64,000 nucleotides of DNA from Bryobacteraceae bacterium (lineage in GTDB: Bacteria > Acidobacteriota > Terriglobia > Bryobacterales > Bryobacteraceae). This document shows positions 31,631 through 40,994 of the stretch, piece by piece. The first letter of the stretch is position 1; each line of letters starts with the position of its first letter. A model generated the notes under the pieces. It had not been told where the DNA came from. It saw only the letters and a list, made by a program, of their open reading frames with translations, and did no database searches. The position numbers and the translations under genes were made by a program. The stretch is taken from positions 62,001 to 126,000 of the forward strand of contig JAWKHH010000002.1 of NCBI GenBank assembly GCA_041394945.1, in the 5' to 3' direction.

Positions 31631-34600
31631 TCAGAAGTACAGGTGCAGGCCGAGCTTGATGAAGCGCGGCAGGTTCCCCTGCACGAAGTTCAGCCGGCCG
31701 AAGTTTGCGCTGGCGACGTCGTTGCCGCCGCTGATCAGGCCGGTGTACCACGGGCGGTTGAACGCGTTGACCATTTCGAAGCGGAACTGGGCGCGGATCT
31801 CTTCATGAATCGCGAAGTTCTTGGACACCGATGCGTCCCAGTTCTGATAGCCGGGCACGCGGACATCGCCGAACAGAGTGGGAAAGGCGCGCAGGGTGAA
31901 TGGCTCCTGGCGCGCCACCGGACGTCCGGTGGCGGGGTTGGTCCACAGACTGGTGTTGAACCAGCGGTCCAGCGTGCGCTCACCCGAGGATAGCTTCGCG
32001 GTTCCGGTTGTCACCTGCGCGGCGTTCGGATAGTCGACCGCCCATCCGCTTTGGTAGGTGATGTCGAAATTGAGCTGCCAGCCGCCGAGAACGAGGTCGA
32101 CGGGTTTGGACCAGCCGGCGCCCCACGCCTTTCCCTTGCCGAACGGCATTTCCCACACACCGGCGACGGTGAACTTCTGCGGGATATCGATTTGGTTGGC
32201 GGAGCGCTTCTCAAGTCGCGAGGCCGAGGGATCGGCGAGGTTGAAGTCCTGCGGGTTCAGCATGGTGACGCGTTCGAGGGTCTTGCCGGCGCCGTAGCTG
32301 GCGAGGAAGGTAACGCCATGCGACATCCGCTTGGTGACCTTGGACTGGAAGCCGTGGTAGTCCTGCGCGCCGATCGGGTTGCTGGCAAGCGTGATGCCCG
32401 AATATTGCGGGTAGGGCAGGAGGAGCTGCTGGCGTGGAATGGTGGTGCCGTTCAGCCCGGCGTTGTTGGGAATCAATCCCGCCATCGGATTGGGAACGCG
32501 GGCGGTGTAGTAGGCGGAATCGATGGCGCCGGTCGAAGTGCGGCGGTTCAGTTCCGATGCCGGGATGCTATTCACAGGCGAGTTCACCGGAAGCTTGCGA
32601 GTCAGGTTGCCGACATAGGCGACTTCTCCAAGCAGACCGAACGGCAGTTCGCGCTCGATATCGACCGAGAACTGATGCGAGTAGGGCAGCGGGCGGTTGA
32701 GGTTGTTGACCGTGATGCCCTCACCGAGGAAACTGGCGGCGCCGAGGGAGGAGCCGATCGGGTCCAGCAGGCGGCCGCCGGGGAGGTTGGCGAACGCGTT
32801 CTCAATGGACACGGCGGGCCGCAGGCCGCCATCGGTGGTGGTGACGGCCGTTGTGCGGCGCGAGAAGCCCTGGCTCGATCCGGCTTCGTTCTGGCCCAGG
32901 TAGTAGAGGCCGTAGCCGCCACGGATCACCATTCTTTCGGTGACGCGGTAGGCGGCGCCGAAGCGAGGCTGGAAGTTGTTCTTGTCCGGGTTGAAAGCGC
33001 CGCGAGGTTGGCCGTTCACGTTGGCGAATTGGACCGCGCCCGTCAGGTTGAGCCCCTGCGCCTGGCTGGCGATCGGGCTGGCCGTCGTGAAGTCGAATCC
33101 GCGAAGCGCGCGGTCGTACCGCTCCACCATCGGCTGCTCGTAGTCCCAGCGGAGGCCGAGATTCAGCGTGAGCCGTTGCGTGAGCTTCCAGTCGTCCTGG
33201 AAGAAGGTGGCGAAGTAATGATTGCGCTGGGCCGGAAAGATGTTGCGGTCGACGCCGGCGGGCGTGCCGCTGGCGGTGGGGTAGCCGAGCAGGAACGAGG
33301 CGATTTCATTGCCGGAAACGGCGTCGGCGCGGAGCGCATTCGCCTGGGTCCAGCCGCGATCGAAGTTATAGAAGCCGGCGGCGAGGCCGGGGTCGTTGCT
33401 GGTGTCGTTGTAGCGGCGGCCTTCGGCCCCGAACTTGAGCAGGTGACGTCCGGTGGCGAGGTTGAAGTTCGGCTGGATGGTGTAGGAGTCGTTGGTGGCG
33501 GTATTCTGCAGGCGGCTGGTTCCCATGCCCTGATAGCTGCCGAGGTTGATCTGCGGGAATTCGGGCCGGGCGAGTTGGCTCACGATGGCGCTGGAGAAGC
33601 CGAGGGTTCGTTGGTCGAAGCCGGAGCCGAAGCTCGAACCAGTAGTTTCCTCCCAGCGGGCGAGGCCGGCGCGGAGGTTGAAGGTGAATGTGGGGGAAAG
33701 GGTGGAGGTCCAGTCCGAGGTCCAGTTGCGGCCGTTGCGGATGAGCGGAGCGTTACCGGTGGTCTCGGCCGGGTTGCGGTCATTGAACGGATCCTGAATG
33801 AAGACGAGGCCGCGGTACTCCGAGAAAGGGTTCTGTCCGTAGCGGAAGTAAAGGGTGTTCTTCGTGTTGATGATGTAGTCCATGCGGCCGATCCACTGAT
33901 CCATGTTTCCGATCCAGCGGGACGGATAGATGTAGTTGTTTACATGGGCCGGGCCGTCGCCGGCCGAGTTCGGCTGCGGGTAGTACTTGAAGGCGTTGGT
34001 GGCGATAGGGCTGATGCGGTTGCCGGGGATGCGGTTGCCTGGGAAGGGGGTGCGGGTGGCGTCGGCCTGTGTGGTGAGGGGATCGTAGATCGTCACCTGG
34101 GCGCCCTGGGCGTTCAACAACGTTGAGAAATCGCCGGCGCGCCAGTCGGCGAGCGGCACGGAGCGGGAACCGGGGTCGGCGGAGCGCTGCCGCATGCCTT
34201 CGTAGGAGATGAGCCAGAAGAGCTTGTTGCGGGCGTCGACGAGCTTGGGGATGAAGATGGGGCCGCTGAGATTGAAGCCGTATGTGTTGATGTTGTTGGG
34301 CGGCTTGCGAGTGCCGTTACGGTTGAGTTCCGTCTGGTTGGCGTTCAGCTCTTCGGCCTGGAAATACTCAAACAGCGTGCCGTGGAAGTTGTTGCCCCCG
34401 GACTTGGTGACGATGGTGACGACGCCTCCGCCGGTGCGGCCGTACTGGGCGTCGTAGTTATTCGTGACGACCTTGAACTCCTGGACCGATTCCATCGTCG
34501 GCACGTGGATGACGGTTCGATTGCCGCGGACGTTTGAGATGCCGTCGAGGAGAACTTCATTCTCGCGGTTGCGCCCGCCGTTGACGGCGAAGTTGGATGT

Positions 34601-35131
34601 CCCGGCGATATCGAACGAGCGGAGGTATCGCCAGCCGCCCGTCTTGATCACGCCCGGCGCCGCCCATGCGATCTGGAAGGGGTTACGGCCTTGAGTCGGG
34701 ATCTGCGAGATCAACTCATTGGAAATGATCTGCGAGCGCGACGCGGTTTCGGTCTGCAACAGGGAAACGTCGGCGGCGACGGTGACCGATTGGGTGAGGT
34801 CGCCGACTTCGAGCGTGACGTCGGCGCGGGCGCGGTCCTGCGCCTCAAGACGGATGTTTTCACGGACGAACTTCTTGAAGCCCTGGTGCTCGGCCGAGAG
34901 GCGATAGATGCCGGGAGGGAGGAACGGTGTGAGATACGTTCCGGCCGCGTTGGACTCGGCAGTGGTGGAGAAATTCGTGGCGAGATTGGTGACTGTCACG
35001 GTGACGCCCGGTATTGGCGCGCCGGACGAGTCTGTGACGGCGCCCGAAAGCGTGGCGCGCACTTCCTGTCCGTACACGGCCATGGTTGTAATCGCGAGCA
35101 ATGAGAAACGGAGAACGGTCTTGCACAGCAT
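31631..35131 (-). CDS. Oar-like TonB-dependent receptor, copy A of a tandem pair
   Basis: This is a 1166-residue protein. The signal peptide (MLCKTVLRFSLLAITTMAVYGQ) precedes a carboxypeptidase-regulatory domain (GAVTDSSGAPIPGVTVTVTN), a plug (NELISQIPTQGRNPFQIAWA, NEVLLDGISNVRGNRTVIHV, GGVVTIVTKSGGNNFHGTLF) and a long barrel ending LPRFIKLGLHLYF. I chose ATG 35131, preceded by AAAGGGG; an ATG eight codons upstream has no such site. The ligand is unknown. The protein is near-identical along most of its length to the product of 35783-39262, differing chiefly in the signal peptide and scattered substitutions, so the two are recent paralogues. Confidence 0.9.
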   Translation of the reverse strand: MLCKTVLRFSLLAITTMAVYGQEVRATLSGAVTDSSGAPIPGVTVTVTNLATNFSTTAESNAAGTYLTPFLPPGIYRLSAEHQGFKKFVRENIRLEAQDRARADVTLEVGDLTQSVTVAADVSLLQTETASRSQIISNELISQIPTQGRNPFQIAWAAPGVIKTGGWRYLRSFDIAGTSNFAVNGGRNRENEVLLDGISNVRGNRTVIHVPTMESVQEFKVVTNNYDAQYGRTGGGVVTIVTKSGGNNFHGTLFEYFQAEELNANQTELNRNGTRKPPNNINTYGFNLSGPIFIPKLVDARNKLFWLISYEGMRQRSADPGSRSVPLADWRAGDFSTLLNAQGAQVTIYDPLTTQADATRTPFPGNRIPGNRISPIATNAFKYYPQPNSAGDGPAHVNNYIYPSRWIGNMDQWIGRMDYIINTKNTLYFRYGQNPFSEYRGLVFIQDPFNDRNPAETTGNAPLIRNGRNWTSDWTSTLSPTFTFNLRAGLARWEETTGSSFGSGFDQRTLGFSSAIVSQLARPEFPQINLGSYQGMGTSRLQNTATNDSYTIQPNFNLATGRHLLKFGAEGRRYNDTSNDPGLAAGFYNFDRGWTQANALRADAVSGNEIASFLLGYPTASGTPAGVDRNIFPAQRNHYFATFFQDDWKLTQRLTLNLGLRWDYEQPMVERYDRALRGFDFTTASPIASQAQGLNLTGAVQFANVNGQPRGAFNPDKNNFQPRFGAAYRVTERMVIRGGYGLYYLGQNEAGSSQGFSRRTTAVTTTDGGLRPAVSIENAFANLPGGRLLDPIGSSLGAASFLGEGITVNNLNRPLPYSHQFSVDIERELPFGLLGEVAYVGNLTRKLPVNSPVNSIPASELNRRTSTGAIDSAYYTARVPNPMAGLIPNNAGLNGTTIPRQQLLLPYPQYSGITLASNPIGAQDYHGFQSKVTKRMSHGVTFLASYGAGKTLERVTMLNPQDFNLADPSASRLEKRSANQIDIPQKFTVAGVWEMPFGKGKAWGAGWSKPVDLVLGGWQLNFDITYQSGWAVDYPNAAQVTTGTAKLSSGERTLDRWFNTSLWTNPATGRPVARQEPFTLRAFPTLFGDVRVPGYQNWDASVSKNFAIHEEIRAQFRFEMVNAFNRPWYTGLISGGNDVASANFGRLNFVQGNLPRFIKLGLHLYF

Positions 35132-35178
35132 GGTGGCGCTGGACCCCTTTCGCATGATTTGCCGCGAGTATAGCGAAA

Positions 35179-35197
35179 GAGGGAGGGGTCCTCCCTC
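35179..35197. other. Hairpin in the divergent intergenic region of Oar copy A
   Basis: GAGGGAGG and CCTCCCTC flank three bases. On the minus strand it lies just upstream of TATACT (a possible -10 for the receptor), between divergent genes, so it is more likely an operator or mRNA structure than a terminator. Confidence 0.35.
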
Positions 35198-35260
35198 GCC
35201 GTTCTTTCATTGATTGCTACGGCTCAATAATCGAAAGGTGGCGTAATACGATGGGAATCT

Positions 35261-35752
35261 ATGCCGATCGAAATTAGGGAACTCAATATCAAGACCACCA
35301 TCGCCGACCCCAAAACCGCGATGGTCTTTGAAAAGGTGGCGGCGGAGGTCGCGCTGCTCGGGAAGTACATCGAGGCGCTCGAGAAGGTGCTTACGGTGGG
35401 GCCGGACGGATCGCTGCGGATCCGCGCCGACGACGTGACCGTGCTGGCGAGCGGGAGAATCCTCGTTCGCGGCGGCCGGGGAGTGGACGTTCGATCCGAC
35501 GCCGGACTGGCGGTGGCCGCTCACACTGCCGATTTCCAGTGCGCGAGTTCGCTGCGCGTGAATGCCGGCCAGTTGGATGCGTCCGCGAACACGGTCCAGG
35601 TGACGGGGCGCAATTCCACCACGTTGACAAGCGGAACCGCATTCCTGAGCCTGAAGGCCAACGGGCAGGTGACGTTGTCGGCAGGGAGCACCATGGATGT
35701 CAAGGGGGCGGGCATGGTGAACATCAAGGGGGCGAAGGTCTCCACGAACTGA
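35261..35752 (+). CDS. Small spike-like protein: DUF5908-like start plus VgrG-type beta-helix
   Basis: This is a 163-residue protein with no signal peptide. It begins MPIEIRELNIKTTI, the pattern of DUF5908 proteins encoded in contractile injection system loci, followed by a helix (EKVAAEVALLGKYIEALEKV). From about residue 48 on it is a repetitive beta-rich tract (LRIRADDVTVLASGRILVR, VQVTGRNSTTLTSGTAFLSL, VTLSAGSTMDVKGAGMVNIK) ending GAKVSTN, as in the triple-stranded beta-helix at the tip of VgrG or phage gp5 spikes. No sheath, tube, baseplate or ATPase gene lies within the window. It sits alone on the plus strand between two near-identical receptor genes. Role unknown; family resemblance is moderate. 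Confidence 0.65.
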   Translation: MPIEIRELNIKTTIADPKTAMVFEKVAAEVALLGKYIEALEKVLTVGPDGSLRIRADDVTVLASGRILVRGGRGVDVRSDAGLAVAAHTADFQCASSLRVNAGQLDASANTVQVTGRNSTTLTSGTAFLSLKANGQVTLSAGSTMDVKGAGMVNIKGAKVSTN

Positions 35753-35782
35753 CCGAACCGCCCCCTTCGGGTGCCTCTTCGA

Positions 35783-38700
35783 CTAAAAGTACAGGTGCAG
35801 CCCCAGCTTCAGGAAGCGGGGGAGGTTGCCCTGCACAAAGTTCAAGCGGCCGAAGTTGGCGTTGGCGACGTCGTTGCCGCCGCTGATGAGCCCCGTGTAC
35901 CACGGATGGTTGAACGCGTTCACCATCTCAAACCGGAACTGCGCGCGGATCTGTTCGTGGATCGGGAACATCTTCGAAATCGATGCATCCACGTTCTGAT
36001 AACCGGGCACGCGCACGTCGCCGAAGCGGGTCGGGAAGTTGCGGAGGGTGAACGGCTCCTGTCGCGCCACGGGCCGGCCGGTGGCGGGGTTGGTCCATAG
36101 GCTGGTATTGAACCACTGGTCCAGCGAACGCTCGCTGGACGATAGCTTCGCGCTGCCGGCGGTCACTTGGGCGGCGTTGGGATAGTCGATCGCCCAGCCG
36201 CTCTGGTAGGTGACGTCGGCGTTCAACTGCCAGCCGCCGAGGATGAGGTCCGCGGCGCGGGACCAGCCGGCGCCCCAGTGACGGCCGCGGCCGAACGGCA
36301 TCTCCCATACGCCGGCGATCGTAAACTTCTGCGGAATGTCGATGCTGGTCGCCGACCGTTTTTCGAGCCGCGACGATGACGGGTCCGCGAGGTTGAAGTC
36401 CTGGGTGTTGAGCAGCGTCACGCGCTCGAGCGTCTTGCCCGCGCCATAGCTGGCGAGGAAGGTGAAGCCGGCCGACATGCGCTTGGTGACCTTCGCCTGC
36501 AGTCCGTGGTAGTCCTGCGCGCCGATCGGGTTGTTCGAAAGCGTGATGCCGCTGTACTGCGGATAAGGCAGCAGGAGCTGCTGGCGCGGGATGGTGGCCC
36601 CGTTCAGCCCGGCGTTGTTCGGGATCAGCCCGGCCATAGGATTCGGCACGCGGGCCGTGTAGTAGGCAGAGTCGATCGCGCCGGCGGCGGTGCGGCGCCC
36701 GAGTTCGGAGGCCGGGAGGACGTTGACGGCCGTGTTCACGGGAAGCTTGCGCGTCAGGTTGCCGACGTAGCCGATCTCACCGAGCATGTTGAACGGCAGT
36801 TCGCGTTCGATGTCGAAGGAGAACTGGTGCGAATAGGGCAACGGTCGGAGGAGGTTGTTGACGGTGATGCCCTCGCCTAGGAAGCTGGCGGCGCCGAGCG
36901 AGGCACCGATGGGGTCCAGCAGGCGGCCGCCGGGGAGGTTGGCGAACGCGTTGTCAATGGAGACGGCCGGGGTGAGCCCGCCATCGGTGGTGGTAACGGC
37001 GGTGGTCCGGCGGGAGAAGCCTTGCGACGAGCCGATCTCGTTCTGTCCGAGATAGAACAGCCCGTAGCCGCCTCGCACAACCCACTTGTCGGTGACGCGA
37101 TAGGCGAGGCCGATTCGCGGTTGGAAATTGTTCCTGTCGGGATCGAAGGCGCCGCGCGGCTGGCCGTTCACGTTGGCGAACTGAACCGCGCCGCGGAGGT
37201 TCAGCCCCGCCGCCTGGGACGCGATGGGGCTCTGCGCGTTGAAATCGAAACCACGAAGCGCCCGGTCAAAGCGCTCGACGACCGGCGTTTCGTAGTCCCA
37301 ACGAAGGCCGAGGTTCAGGGTGACGCGCGGCGCGAGCTTCCAGTCGTCCTGGAGGAAGAATGCGAAGTAGTGGTTCCGCTGGGCCGGACTGATGTTCCGG
37401 TCGACGCCGGCCTGGACGGGATATCCGAGAAGGAACGAGGCGATCTCGTTGCCGGATATGGCATCGCCGCGGAGCGCGTTGGCGCGGGTCCAGCCGCGGT
37501 CGAAGGTGTAGAAGCCGGCGGCGAGGCCCGGGTTGTTGTTGTTGTCGTTGTAGCGGCGGCCTTCGGCGCCGAACTTGAGCAGGTGCCGTCCGGCGGCGTA
37601 GTTGAAGTTCGGCTGGATGGTGTAGGAATCGTCTGTGGCGACGTTCAGCAGGCGGCTCGTCCCCATGCCCTGATAGGTGCCGAGGTTGATCTGCGGGAAC
37701 TCGGGCCGGTTGAGCTGCCCGACGAGGGCGCTTGAAAAGCCGAGGCTCCGCTGATCGAAACCGGAGCCGAAGCTCGATCCGGTGGTTTCCTCCCAACGTG
37801 CGAGACCGGCGCGCAGGTTGAAGGTGAATACCGGCGAGAGGGTGGATGTCCAATCGAACGTCCAGTTCCGGCCATTGCGGATGAGCGGAGCATTGCCGGT
37901 GGTCTCGGCCGGGTTCTTGTCGTTGAAGGGGTCCTGAATGAAAACGAGGCCGCGGTACTCGGAGAACGGGTTCTGTCCGTAGCGGAAATAGAAGGTGTTC
38001 TTCGAGTTGATGACATAGTCCAGTCGGCCGATCCACTGGTCCATGTTCCCGATCCAGCGCGAAGGGTAGATGTAATTGTTCACGTGCGCCGCGCCGTCGC
38101 CCGAGCTGTTGGGAAGCGGATAGTATTGGAACGTATTGCGGGCCACGGGATTGATTCGGTTGGACGGAATCCGGTTGCCGGCGAACGGCATGCGCGTGGC
38201 GTCGGCACCCGTAGTGAGCGGATCGTAGATCAGCACTTGCTGGCCCTGCGCGTTCAACAGAGTGGAGAAGTCGCCGTTGCGCCATTCCGCCAGAGGGACC
38301 GAGCGCGATCCGGGATCGGCGGACCGCTGCCGCATCCCCTCATAGGACAGCAGCCAGAACAGCCGGTTGCGGCCGTCGAAGATCTTCGGCAGGTACACCG
38401 GGCCGCTGAGGTTGAAGCCGAACGTGTTGATGTTGTTTGGCGGCTTCCGCGTGCCGGCGCGGTTCAACTCCGTCTGGTTCGCGTTCAGCTCCTCGGACTG
38501 GAAGTACTCGAACAGGGTGCCGTGGAAGTTGTTGCCGCCGGACTTCGTCACGATGGTGACCACGCCTCCCCCGGTACGGCCGTACTGGGCATCGTAGTTG
38601 TTGGTGACCACCTTGAATTCCTGCACGGACTCCATCGTCGGAACGTGGATGACCGTCCGGTTGCCGCGTACGTTCGAGATGCCGTCGAGCAGTACTTCAT

Positions 38701-39262
38701 TCTCGCGATTGCGGCCGCCGTTGACGGCGAAGTTGGAAGTGCCGGCGATATCAAATGAACGCAGGTAGCGCCAGCCGCCGGTTTTGATGACGCCGGGGGC
38801 GGCCCAGGCGATCTGGAACGGATTGCGGCCTTGCGTCGGGATCTGCGAGATCAACTCGTTGGCGATGATCTGCGAGCGCGAGGCCGTTTCGGTCTGGAGA
38901 AGCGAAACATCGGCGGCGACGGTGACCGATTGTGCGAGGTCTCCGACTTCGAGCGCGATGTCGACGCGGGCGCGATCCTGCGCTTCGAGCCGGATGTCCT
39001 CCCGCACGAACTTCTTGAAGCCCTGCTGCTCCGCCGAGAGCCGATAGAGTCCAGGGGCGAGGAAGGGCGTGATGTAGGAACCGGTTGCGTTCGATTCTGC
39101 CGTGACCGATACGTTGCGCGCCAGATTGGTGACCGTGACGGCCACGCCTGGGATGGGTGCTCCGGAAGAGTCGGTGACCGTTCCGATGATACTGGCGCGG
39201 ACTTCCTGAGCGTGGATGGAAAGGGCGACCGCAGCCATGGCGATCGCTAGACGTAGAAGCAT
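35783..39262 (-). CDS. Oar-like TonB-dependent receptor, copy B of a tandem pair
   Basis: This is a 1159-residue protein. ATG 39262 has a good ribosome-binding site (GAGGT, eight bases upstream); an in-frame GTG three codons earlier overlaps that site and is rejected. Signal peptide MLLRLAIAMAAVALSIHAQ, carboxypeptidase-regulatory domain (GTVTDSSGAPIPGVAVTVTN), plug (NELISQIPTQGRNPFQIAWA, GGVVTIVTKSGGNNFHGTLF) and barrel to LPRFLKLGLHLYF. It is the paralogue of copy A and presumably binds a related ligand. The promoter region is the 96 bp shared with the divergent glycosyltransferase gene. Confidence 0.9.
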   Translation of the reverse strand: MLLRLAIAMAAVALSIHAQEVRASIIGTVTDSSGAPIPGVAVTVTNLARNVSVTAESNATGSYITPFLAPGLYRLSAEQQGFKKFVREDIRLEAQDRARVDIALEVGDLAQSVTVAADVSLLQTETASRSQIIANELISQIPTQGRNPFQIAWAAPGVIKTGGWRYLRSFDIAGTSNFAVNGGRNRENEVLLDGISNVRGNRTVIHVPTMESVQEFKVVTNNYDAQYGRTGGGVVTIVTKSGGNNFHGTLFEYFQSEELNANQTELNRAGTRKPPNNINTFGFNLSGPVYLPKIFDGRNRLFWLLSYEGMRQRSADPGSRSVPLAEWRNGDFSTLLNAQGQQVLIYDPLTTGADATRMPFAGNRIPSNRINPVARNTFQYYPLPNSSGDGAAHVNNYIYPSRWIGNMDQWIGRLDYVINSKNTFYFRYGQNPFSEYRGLVFIQDPFNDKNPAETTGNAPLIRNGRNWTFDWTSTLSPVFTFNLRAGLARWEETTGSSFGSGFDQRSLGFSSALVGQLNRPEFPQINLGTYQGMGTSRLLNVATDDSYTIQPNFNYAAGRHLLKFGAEGRRYNDNNNNPGLAAGFYTFDRGWTRANALRGDAISGNEIASFLLGYPVQAGVDRNISPAQRNHYFAFFLQDDWKLAPRVTLNLGLRWDYETPVVERFDRALRGFDFNAQSPIASQAAGLNLRGAVQFANVNGQPRGAFDPDRNNFQPRIGLAYRVTDKWVVRGGYGLFYLGQNEIGSSQGFSRRTTAVTTTDGGLTPAVSIDNAFANLPGGRLLDPIGASLGAASFLGEGITVNNLLRPLPYSHQFSFDIERELPFNMLGEIGYVGNLTRKLPVNTAVNVLPASELGRRTAAGAIDSAYYTARVPNPMAGLIPNNAGLNGATIPRQQLLLPYPQYSGITLSNNPIGAQDYHGLQAKVTKRMSAGFTFLASYGAGKTLERVTLLNTQDFNLADPSSSRLEKRSATSIDIPQKFTIAGVWEMPFGRGRHWGAGWSRAADLILGGWQLNADVTYQSGWAIDYPNAAQVTAGSAKLSSSERSLDQWFNTSLWTNPATGRPVARQEPFTLRNFPTRFGDVRVPGYQNVDASISKMFPIHEQIRAQFRFEMVNAFNHPWYTGLISGGNDVANANFGRLNFVQGNLPRFLKLGLHLYF

Positions 39263-39358
39263 TTCTTTCACCTCACAAGTGCAGATAAAAACTGCTCAAT
39301 AATAAACCTGTGTGAAGTATACCTCCAAAGCTCGCTCCGGTGCGTTAATATCGCGTCA

Positions 39359-40033
39359 ATGACGGTTTCCGTGATCGTGCCCGTGCTCAACGAGGAACCT
39401 GCGCTCGGCGACTTGCTCGCTTCGCTGGCGCGGCTCGGACGCGACGTGGAAATCGTGGTTGCCGACGGTGGATCCACGGATGGGACGGTTCGCGTGGCGA
39501 AGGCGTGGGGCGCCAGAGTTGTGGACGGAGTGCGGGGGCGTGGCCCGCAGATGAACGCGGGCGTCGCGGCCGCCAAGGGTGAGACGCTATGGTTTCTTCA
39601 TGCCGACGTCGGCGTGGAGGCGGAGGCGATCGAAGCGATCGAGGCGGCGTTCGGCGACGAGGCGGTTGTGGGTGGGAACTTCGACATACGGTATGAGGGT
39701 GGATGGGAGGCTAGGCTGTTTTCGGCGATCAACCGGCGCCGGTGCAGATTTGGAGTGATCTACGGCGACTCCGGCATTTTCTGCCGGCGCGCGGCGTTCG
39801 ACTGCCTCGGCGGGTACCGCGACTGGCCCGTGCTTGAGGACTACGAGTTCGCGCGCCGGCTGCGGCGGCATGGCCGGCTGGCGCTTCTCGACGTCCCCAT
39901 CCGCGTCTCGGGCCGGCGCTGGCAGAATGCCGGCCTGTGGCGGACCCTGTGGAGCTGGTTCTGGGTCCAGACGCTGTACTACCTGGGCGTGCCGCCGCGG
40001 CGGCTCGCGGCGCTGTATCGGGACGTGCGGTAG
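39359..40033 (+). CDS. Family 2 glycosyltransferase (TIGR04283 type)
   Basis: This is a 224-residue GT-A fold protein. SVIVPVLNEEPALGDLLASL opens the nucleotide-sugar domain, DVEIVVADGGSTDGTV carries the first Asp motif, and LWFLHADVGVEAEAI has a DxD-like position reduced to a single D. FDCLGGYRDWPVLEDYEFAR supplies the acceptor-side ED motif and RRLRRHGRLALLDVPIRVS follows. The C-terminus has a hydrophobic, Trp-rich stretch (WRTLWSWFWVQTLYYLG) that may lie on the membrane. The substrate is unknown. The gene is convergent with the LuxR-type regulator, three bases apart. Confidence 0.85.
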   Translation: MTVSVIVPVLNEEPALGDLLASLARLGRDVEIVVADGGSTDGTVRVAKAWGARVVDGVRGRGPQMNAGVAAAKGETLWFLHADVGVEAEAIEAIEAAFGDEAVVGGNFDIRYEGGWEARLFSAINRRRCRFGVIYGDSGIFCRRAAFDCLGGYRDWPVLEDYEFARRLRRHGRLALLDVPIRVSGRRWQNAGLWRTLWSWFWVQTLYYLGVPPRRLAALYRDVR

Positions 40034-40036
40034 CCC

Positions 40037-40855
40037 CTACTTCTCCTGGGCGACGTGCAAGCCCTTGTGAATGGCGTACAGCGCTAGTTCCAGCCGGTCG
40101 GAAACGCCGAGCTTGTCGAAGATGTTGTGCAGGTGGTTCTTCACTGTCTGCTCCGAAATGAACATCTTTTCGGCCATCTCCTTGTTCTTGTAGCCTTGGG
40201 CCACCAGGGCGACGATTTCTCGTTCGCGCGCGCTCAGAGGCGAGCGTTCCCTTCCACCCTTGGAGCCGTTGGCTGGCCCGCCCTCGTGCGGGGATGCGAA
40301 TTGCCGCATCACTGCCGCAGTCGTATGAGAATCGAGCCAAATCTCGCCGGCGTTCACCTTGCGGATGCTCTTCACGATGAGATCCGGCTGCGTCTGCTTC
40401 ACCACGATGCCCGAGCAGCCCATCTTCATCGCTTGCACCCACTCGTTCTTGTCTTCCGAGGCGGTGAGCACGATGATATGTGTCTTCCGGGGGCTGTGCT
40501 GAAGCGTCTGCAGCGTCGTGAGTCCGTCCATGCCCGGCATTTTCAAGTCGAGCAGGAGCACATCCGGTTGCAGGTCGTCCACCATTTCGAGCGCCTGGCG
40601 GCCGTTCTCGGCCTCGCCAATTACGTCGATGTCGTCCTCAAGTTCGAGAAGCTTCCGAAGTCCCTCCCGGACAATCGGATGGTCATCGACGATGACGACC
40701 CGAATCCTCCGCTTCTCCTTCCGTGCGCCCGGGCTCTCCTCGCCGATCGCCTGCGAATCCTGTGTCTCCTCCACGGCTTCGCTGGTCGCTTCCGGTCCAA
40801 TCGCCCCGGACAGGGCGTGCAGTCTCTCAGTATGTGTTGTTGTTCCCTCTGGCAT
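40037..40855 (-). CDS. LuxR/NarL-type response regulator
   Basis: This is a 272-residue protein. ATG 40855 follows GGAGG and begins a 50-residue low-complexity, Glu-rich extension not usual in NarL proteins. The receiver domain follows (RVVIVDDHPIVREGLRKLL, phospho-acceptor D103 in VLLLDLKMPGMDG, then IIVLTASED and the Lys of GIVVKQT), and a C-terminal LuxR helix-turn-helix (LSAREREIVALVAQGYKNKE, then ISEQTVKNHLHNIFDKLGV). No partner histidine kinase lies in the window. The adjacent minus-strand TonB receptor ends 139 bp away. Confidence 0.92.
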   Translation of the reverse strand: MPEGTTTHTERLHALSGAIGPEATSEAVEETQDSQAIGEESPGARKEKRRIRVVIVDDHPIVREGLRKLLELEDDIDVIGEAENGRQALEMVDDLQPDVLLLDLKMPGMDGLTTLQTLQHSPRKTHIIVLTASEDKNEWVQAMKMGCSGIVVKQTQPDLIVKSIRKVNAGEIWLDSHTTAAVMRQFASPHEGGPANGSKGGRERSPLSAREREIVALVAQGYKNKEMAEKMFISEQTVKNHLHNIFDKLGVSDRLELALYAIHKGLHVAQEK

Positions 40856-40994
40856 CAATGCCTCCACGTACCACAACTTGATTCTAGTCCCGTACTGGTA
40901 CTGAATCAACCTAGAGTACTCTTAGGGGGGTGATCCGATGAACCCTAGTACTAAGACAGAAATGGCCCTATGGATCGCTGATCCGTCTCGGGTG

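Larger units (their letters stand above)
31631..39262 (-). repeat. Tandem duplication of a 3.5 kb Oar-like receptor gene
   Basis: The two minus-strand receptor genes at 31631-35131 and 35783-39262 share long identical blocks, for example the plug residues NPFQIAWAAPGVIKTGGWRY and the barrel residues WIGNMDQWIGR. Between the copies lies a single opposite-strand gene of unrelated type (35261-35752). Both upstream regions also hold GCTCAATAAT on the plus strand (35222-35231 and 39294-39303), although at different distances from the starts. The coordinates span both copies and the intervening gene. Confidence 0.8.

Noticed and set aside
32051..34126. 691-codon plus-strand frame opposite Oar copy A
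   Set aside because: It has Gly/Ala/Val-rich low-complexity composition and no domain, antisense to a clear receptor.
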